This document shows, in pieces, positions 59,760 through 64,000 of a stretch of DNA of 64,000 bases; positions within the stretch are counted from its first letter, which is position 1; each line of letters starts with the position of its first letter. The DNA lies in assembly GCF_013466605.1 (NCBI RefSeq), contig NZ_CP059162.1:558001-622000 (forward strand). Direction: 5' to 3'. The DNA comes from Pseudomonas chlororaphis subsp. aurantiaca (GTDB taxonomy: Bacteria > Pseudomonadota > Gammaproteobacteria > Pseudomonadales > Pseudomonadaceae). The notes below the pieces were generated by a model, which saw only the letters and a list, made by a program, of their open reading frames with translations, was not told the origin of the DNA and ran no database searches. A program made the position numbers and the translations under genes.

Positions 59760-60476
59760 ATGATGACTGCTCTGCGCCTTCCTCTTGTTTTCTTGCTCGC
59801 TGGCGTTCTTGGCCTGGCGGGTTGCAGCGTACACCAGCCGGTGTCGCTGTATCAGCTGGACAGCGGAAGTCCAGCTCAGCCGGCACAAAGTGCTGGCATG
59901 GCTGTATTGCTGGGGCCGGTACTGGTTGCCGACTACCTGCAACGTGAAACCTTGCTGCAACGCCAGAACGACGGCAGCCTGCAGGCTTCGACCGACGGTC
60001 GCTGGGCCGGCAGCCTGTCTTCCGATATCGATCAGTTGCTGTTGCGTCAGGTCGCCGGCCAGCTGGACAGCCAGCGGGTTGTGCTGGCGCCGGCAAGCAC
60101 CGGCTTCACCCCGGATGTGCAGGTGCTGCTGTCGATCACTCGCCTGGATTCGGGCGCGTCGCAACCGGCGGTTCTCGATGCGCAATGGCGCCTGATCGAT
60201 CGCCGTGGGCAGGTGCGCGACAACCGTATCGTTCATCTGCAGGAGCAGCATGCCGGTACCACCGCGTCCCAGGTCCAGGCCCAGGGTGTGTTGCTGCAAC
60301 GCCTGGCCGAGCAGCTGTCGGGTGCCCTCAAGCCGCTGGCCAACCAGCCGACGGTAGCCGAGGTACCGCGCAAGGCGGCGCCTGCGCCGGCGGCAAAACC
60401 GGCCGAGCAGGAGAAGCAGCCGAAGATTCCGATGGCTACGCCAATCCGCACGGATATGGAAGTGTTCCGCTTCTGA
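59760..60476 (+). CDS. PqiC-like ABC transport auxiliary lipoprotein
   Basis: A 238-residue lipoprotein with signal MMTALRLPLVFLLAGVLGLAGC and lipobox LAGC. The mature N-terminus YQLDSGSPAQ and VLLGPVLVADYLQRETLLQR fit the ABC_trans_aux/PqiC family, which serves Mla/Pqi-type lipid transport. No MCE or permease gene is adjacent. The C-terminus is a Pro/Ala/Lys-rich tail (KAAPAPAAKPAEQEKQPK). A perfect terminator hairpin follows. Confidence 0.82.
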   Translation: MMTALRLPLVFLLAGVLGLAGCSVHQPVSLYQLDSGSPAQPAQSAGMAVLLGPVLVADYLQRETLLQRQNDGSLQASTDGRWAGSLSSDIDQLLLRQVAGQLDSQRVVLAPASTGFTPDVQVLLSITRLDSGASQPAVLDAQWRLIDRRGQVRDNRIVHLQEQHAGTTASQVQAQGVLLQRLAEQLSGALKPLANQPTVAEVPRKAAPAPAAKPAEQEKQPKIPMATPIRTDMEVFRF

Positions 60477-60491
60477 GTGTTGCGCTTCCAG

Positions 60492-60521
60492 GACAAAGCC
60501 CGCTGATCAGCGGGCTTTGTC
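60492..60521 (+). terminator. Terminator of the PqiC-like gene
   Basis: The 30-bp palindrome GACAAAGCCCGCTGA/TCAGCGGGCTTTGTC has a GC-rich stem followed by TTT-containing sequence, 15 nt after the stop codon. Confidence 0.8.
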
Positions 60522-60579
60522 GTTTCTGGAGAGTTGTTCGGTAGCTCGGGCGCTCTGCGGTGTTCTGCAGATTGCTATA

Positions 60580-60629
60580 GCGGGCAAGCCTCGCCCCTAC
60601 AGAAGCAGGTAGGTGCGAGGCTTGCCCGC
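60580..60629. repeat. REP-type hairpin
   Basis: 21-bp arms 60580-60600 and 60609-60629 (GCGGGCAAGCCTCGCnCCTAC) are inverted repeats with one mismatch around an 8-nt loop. This is a second extragenic palindrome family, different from the GTAGCCGCTG type elsewhere in the window. Confidence 0.85.
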
Positions 60630-60650
60630 GATGGCGTCATCCCGATCAAC

Positions 60651-60692
60651 GCCCAACAAAAAGCCCGCATCGCTGCGGGCTTTTTGTTGGGC
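60651..60692 (-). terminator. Terminator of the HAMP membrane protein gene
   Basis: Exact 19-bp arms around TCGC with A/T-rich flanks (AACAAAAAGCCCGCA / TGCGGGCTTTTTGTT), starting 8 nt beyond the minus-strand stop codon. It can also act on the plus strand. Confidence 0.88.
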
Positions 60693-60699
60693 GGCTGGC

Positions 60700-62244
60700 T
60701 TACAGCTTGGCCCGGCTCTCGTGCATCCGCGCCAGTTGCCGCTCCAGCATCGATGGGTAGGGCTCCATCAGGCGCTCGACGCAGCAGGCGCCTTCCGGGC
60801 TGGCGATCGGGCGAATGCGCGCACGCTGACGAATCAGCGCGTCATCGTTGATCTTGCGCTCGACCAGCAGCAGGTTGCGGCTGTGCTGGGACAGCGCCAG
60901 GGCATCCTGGGCGGTCTCGGTCAGCAGCAGGTCGATCTGGCTCAGGCCGAACAGCCCGTCGCCCAGGGTCAGGCCCAGTTGCAGCTGCAGGGTGATGCCG
61001 CTGTCGGCCACTTCGATCTGCAGGGCGTGGCCCAGGGCGCGCAGCAATTCGCCGCAGCAGATGGCGTTGGTCAGGTAGTCGTCGCCGCTGTCTTCGCTGT
61101 GGAACAGCATCAGTGTGCTGCCGTCGTTCAGGGTGTGCAGTTCGCTCTGGTACAGCGAGGCGGCCTGGTCGAGGCAATCGCGATAACGTTCCAGCAGTTC
61201 CGTCAGGCGGGCGCGGGGCAGGCGGCGCAGTTGCTCCTGGGCGCCCAGTTGCACGGCCAGTACCGCGCTGTGCTGTGGTTGTGCCGGTACGACGGGTTTC
61301 ACGATCGGCTTGGCAGCGGTCGCAGTGGACGAACTGTCGCGAAGATCGGCGAACGGGTCTTCATCGTCGGCCAGATCCTCTTCGGCGTTGACCACGTGCC
61401 GTGGTGCGGGCTTCAGGCCGGCCACCGGAGCGCTTTCGTCGAAGCTCGGGTCACGCAGGTTGCGCACCTCGAAGGTCGGTTCCGCGTCTTCGCTGTCGTC
61501 GTAGTCGGTATCGTCGATCTCGGCTTCCGGTTCGGGCTCCGGCTCGATCTTCTCCGGCGCGAAGCTAGCGTGCAGCTGGCGCGCCAGGTCGCCGATCTCG
61601 TCCTGGCGCTGGGTGGCCGGGGTGTGCGCGTCGATATCCCGCAGCCAGACCCGCAGTTGCATCAGCGGCGTGGAGATGTGCCGCCCCAGGCGCAGGCTCA
61701 AGGCCAGGGCCAAGGCCAGCAGGATGGCGCTGAGAATGCCCATGCTCTGCAGGCTGATGGTCATCGGCTGCTGGAATTGTTCCATGTCCAGGCTGATGCG
61801 CAGGTTGCCCGCGGTCACATCCTGGAAGGTGATCTTGGTCTGGTAGACGCCTTCGGTTTCACCCAGCAGGCTGCTTTTCGGGCGCTGACCGGCTTCGGCG
61901 AGGATGCGGTTGTCCACGCTGTAGATCGCCGCATGGGCCACCAGCGGGTTCTTGGTCAGATTGTTCAGCAGCACGTTGAGGCTGAGGATGTCGTTGGACA
62001 CCAACAGCTCGGTGGCCGAGGTCGCGGTCTGGGTGGTCAGGCTCTGACCCAGCGCATCGGCTTGTTCGTGCATGGCCTGCTTGAACTGCAGCCCCATCAC
62101 GCAGGCATAGATCACCAGAGCCAGGGCGACCAGGATCACGTTATGGCTGGCAATGCGCAATGCAATCGGTACACGGCGATGACGCAGTGCACGGAAGATC
62201 AGCAGGAAGAAGTTATCGGTTTTAACTGGCGTGGGCCGGTTCAC
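60700..62244 (-). CDS. HAMP-domain membrane protein of unknown function (PA4961-like)
   Basis: A 514-residue membrane protein. A first hydrophobic helix (about residues 33-52) and a second (about 166-186) bracket a periplasmic sensor-like region, and a HAMP-like segment follows (LRVWLRDIDAH to DEIGDLARQL). Next is an unusually acidic linker (about 230-300, e.g. EPEPEPEAEIDDTDYDDSED) and a C-terminal globular domain (about 325-500) that I cannot assign; it lacks His-kinase, GGDEF or methyl-accepting motifs. It is divergent from serB. Confidence 0.72.
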   Translation of the reverse strand: MNRPTPVKTDNFFLLIFRALRHRRVPIALRIASHNVILVALALVIYACVMGLQFKQAMHEQADALGQSLTTQTATSATELLVSNDILSLNVLLNNLTKNPLVAHAAIYSVDNRILAEAGQRPKSSLLGETEGVYQTKITFQDVTAGNLRISLDMEQFQQPMTISLQSMGILSAILLALALALSLRLGRHISTPLMQLRVWLRDIDAHTPATQRQDEIGDLARQLHASFAPEKIEPEPEPEAEIDDTDYDDSEDAEPTFEVRNLRDPSFDESAPVAGLKPAPRHVVNAEEDLADDEDPFADLRDSSSTATAAKPIVKPVVPAQPQHSAVLAVQLGAQEQLRRLPRARLTELLERYRDCLDQAASLYQSELHTLNDGSTLMLFHSEDSGDDYLTNAICCGELLRALGHALQIEVADSGITLQLQLGLTLGDGLFGLSQIDLLLTETAQDALALSQHSRNLLLVERKINDDALIRQRARIRPIASPEGACCVERLMEPYPSMLERQLARMHESRAKL

Positions 62245-62378
62245 TGAGCTCGGCTCTTTTGTCCGTGAAGTTGAGGCGCAGTATAGCGACAGGCCCTAGA
62301 CCGGCAAAGCGCTGGCTGTGCCCGATGGTCACTGAAAGTGGGTAGAATGCGGTTTTTTTCCACCTGCGGGGGTGCGCC

Positions 62379-63593
62379 TTGCGCGAAATCGTCCTGATAA
62401 ACATCACCGGTGAAGACCGTCCGGGTCTCACTGCAGCCATTACCGGCGTTCTGGCCCAGGGTGGTGTGAACATTCTCGACATCGGTCAGGCGGTGATCCA
62501 CGACACTCTGTCGTTCGGCATCCTGGTTGAGATTCCGGACAACGAGCAGAGCTCGTCGGTGCTCAAGGACATTCTGTTCACCGCCTATGAGCTGGACCAG
62601 CAGGTCCGTTTCACGCCGGTTTCCGAAGAGGATTACCAGCAGTGGGTCGGTGGCCAGGGCAAGAAGCGCCATATCGTTACCTTGCTGACACGCAAGGTCA
62701 CCGCCGAGCAGTTGCAGCGCGTCAGTTCGATCACCGCCAAGTACGGCTTGAATATCGACCATATCGATCGCCTCTCCGGGCGCATGCCGCTGGACACCCC
62801 GGCCGACAAGGGCAAGGGTTGCATCGAGTTCTCCGTGCGTGGCGAAGCGGCCGATCCGCAGGCATTGCGCGCCGAGTTCCTGAGTGTTGCGCAGGAGTTG
62901 AATGTCGATATCGCCTTCCAGGAGGATTCGCTGTTCCGTCGTAACCGCCGCCTGGCGGTGTTCGACATGGACTCGACGCTGATCGAGGCGGAAGTCATCG
63001 ACGAGCTGGCCAAGGCGGCCGGCGTGGGTGACCGCGTGGCGGAAATCACCGAGCGGGCCATGGCTGGCGAGCTGGATTTCCAGGCCAGCTTCAAGGAGCG
63101 CCTGGCCTTGCTCCAGGGCCTGGACATCAAGGTGCTGGACTCCATCGGCGCATCGCTGCGCCTGACCGAAGGTGCCGAGACCCTGTTCGCCGAACTCAAG
63201 CGCCTGGGCTACAAGACTGCGATCCTCTCGGGTGGCTTCACCTACTTCGCCAAGCAATTGCAGGCCAAGCTGGGGATCGACTACGTATTCGCCAACGAGC
63301 TGGAAGTGGTCGACGGCAAGGTGACTGGTGTCGCGGTCGAGCCGATTGTCGACGCCCAGCGCAAGGCGGATCTGCTGCGCGAGCTGGCCGCCAAGGAAGG
63401 TTTGCGCCTGGAGCAGACCATCGCGGTCGGCGACGGCGCCAACGATCTGCCGATGCTGGCGATTGCTGGCCTGGGCGTGGCTTTCCGCGCCAAGCCGCTG
63501 GTCAAGCAGTCGGCCAAGCAGGCGATTTCCACCCTGGGCCTGGATGGTGTGCTTTATCTGCTGGGTTTCCGCGATCGCGACGGCCAGCTCTGA
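62379..63593 (+). CDS. serB: Phosphoserine phosphatase SerB
   Basis: A 404-residue enzyme that makes serine from phosphoserine. Two N-terminal ACT-type domains (about 1-180; NITGEDRPGLTAAITGVLAQ) precede the HAD phosphatase with the nucleophile motif FDMDSTLIEAE (about 193-203), the SGGF motif and GDGANDLPML. TTG is the start, with a GGGGGTG Shine-Dalgarno-like sequence. The ACT-HAD layout is usual for Pseudomonas. Confidence 0.95.
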   Translation: MREIVLINITGEDRPGLTAAITGVLAQGGVNILDIGQAVIHDTLSFGILVEIPDNEQSSSVLKDILFTAYELDQQVRFTPVSEEDYQQWVGGQGKKRHIVTLLTRKVTAEQLQRVSSITAKYGLNIDHIDRLSGRMPLDTPADKGKGCIEFSVRGEAADPQALRAEFLSVAQELNVDIAFQEDSLFRRNRRLAVFDMDSTLIEAEVIDELAKAAGVGDRVAEITERAMAGELDFQASFKERLALLQGLDIKVLDSIGASLRLTEGAETLFAELKRLGYKTAILSGGFTYFAKQLQAKLGIDYVFANELEVVDGKVTGVAVEPIVDAQRKADLLRELAAKEGLRLEQTIAVGDGANDLPMLAIAGLGVAFRAKPLVKQSAKQAISTLGLDGVLYLLGFRDRDGQL

Positions 63594-63606
63594 GCCGAAT
63601 CCAAGG

Positions 63607-63640
63607 CAAAAAAAAACGCCGCGATCTGCGGCGTTTTTTT
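63607..63640. terminator. Bidirectional terminator between serB and psd
   Basis: AAAAAAAAACGCCGC-GATCT-GCGGCGTTTTTTT hairpin placed between the two convergent genes, with A and T tails on both strands. Confidence 0.9.
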
Positions 63641-63665
63641 ATGTCAGGCTTTTTATGCCCAAAGC

Positions 63666-64000
63666 TCAGGCCTTGGCCAGGCCGATGCCCTGGCCCATCT
63701 GCACCGGCGAGCCGGCCGCCAGTTCTTCGGCCCACTGCACTTGCTCCGGCCCGAACAGCACGATCGCGGTGGAGCCCAGCTTGAAGCGGCCCAATTCGGC
63801 GCCTTTTTCCAGGTGGATCGGTGCGCGGGCGGCTTCGTCGTAGCGCACGGTCTTCAGTTCGCGCTTCGGCGGAGTCACCAGGCCGGCCCAGACAGTTTCG
63901 ATCGAGGCCACGATCATCGCGCCCACCAGTACCACGGCCATCGGGCCGCGTTCGGTATCGAAAATGCACACCACGCGCTCGTTGCGGGCAAACAGCTCCG
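63666..64000 (-). CDS. psd: Phosphatidylserine decarboxylase Psd (3' end only)
   Basis: Only the C-terminal about 111 codons are in the window; the frame is open through the right edge and reads [18 protein letters not shown] just inside it. The [10 protein letters not shown] segment contains the LGST processing site, where self-cleavage makes the pyruvoyl group that decarboxylates phosphatidylserine to phosphatidylethanolamine. The protein is membrane-associated. Confidence 0.93.
   Translation of the reverse strand, partial: ELFARNERVVCIFDTERGPMAVVLVGAMIVASIETVWAGLVTPPKRELKTVRYDEAARAPIHLEKGAELGRFKLGSTAIVLFGPEQVQWAEELAAGSPVQMGQGIGLAKA

Overview
The window is chromosomal DNA from a Pseudomonas, most likely of the P. 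fluorescens group. The evidence is high GC content, dense head-to-tail operons, REP-type inverted repeats between genes, and gene order matching the P. aeruginosa PAO1 stretch from about PA5017 down to PA4957 (dipA, aceF, aceE, glnE, waaF-waaC-waaG-waaP and so on to serB and psd). The PAO1 comparisons come from memory and no search was run.

Layout. 1-4.6 kb: divergent proline catabolism (putA, cut by the window edge, and putP), with several copies of the PutA operator core and a perfect 17-bp inverted repeat between them. 4.7-9.1 kb: rlmJ, msrA and the c-di-GMP phosphodiesterase gene dipA. 9.4-14 kb: aceE-aceF, encoding pyruvate dehydrogenase E1 and a three-lipoyl-domain E2, with twin palindromes upstream. 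14.4-17.3 kb: glnE, which adjusts glutamine synthetase activity.

17.5-39.6 kb is a large lipopolysaccharide core locus. waaF, waaC, waaG, waaP, wapP, wapQ and a two-domain kinase-like gene overlap or abut and look translationally coupled. They are followed by a carbamoyltransferase (wapO), a glycosyltransferase (wapH), a mig-14 family gene, dnpA, ssg, two further glycosyltransferases, a kinase-like gene on the opposite strand, the O-antigen ligase waaL and the flippase msbA. Next come a sulfotransferase and an APS kinase, together a plausible surface-sulfation pair, and then hldE, which makes the ADP-heptose precursor. waaA (Kdo transferase) lies at 44 kb. Together these genes build, phosphorylate, carbamoylate, possibly sulfate, and export lipid A-core.

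39.6-47 kb: a conserved gene of unknown function, an aldo/keto reductase, an FAD oxidoreductase, a divergent SMR transporter and LysR regulator, waaA, and a TolC-family outer membrane channel. 47-50.2 kb: a TPP riboswitch and thiC, followed by a cytX-like transporter gene broken by at least three independent lesions. 50.2-64 kb: a lipoprotein, nudF, a DUF1249 gene, cpdA, yqiA, parE, two small exported or anchored proteins, parC, a PqiC-like lipoprotein, a HAMP membrane protein, serB, and the 3' end of psd.

The observations most worth following up are the sulfotransferase/APS kinase pair with its apparent premature stop, the run of kinase-fold genes in which two have lost the usual catalytic Asp, the cytX pseudogene, the aceE twin palindromes and the put intergenic region. 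No tRNA, rRNA, CRISPR array, prophage or insertion sequence was seen.
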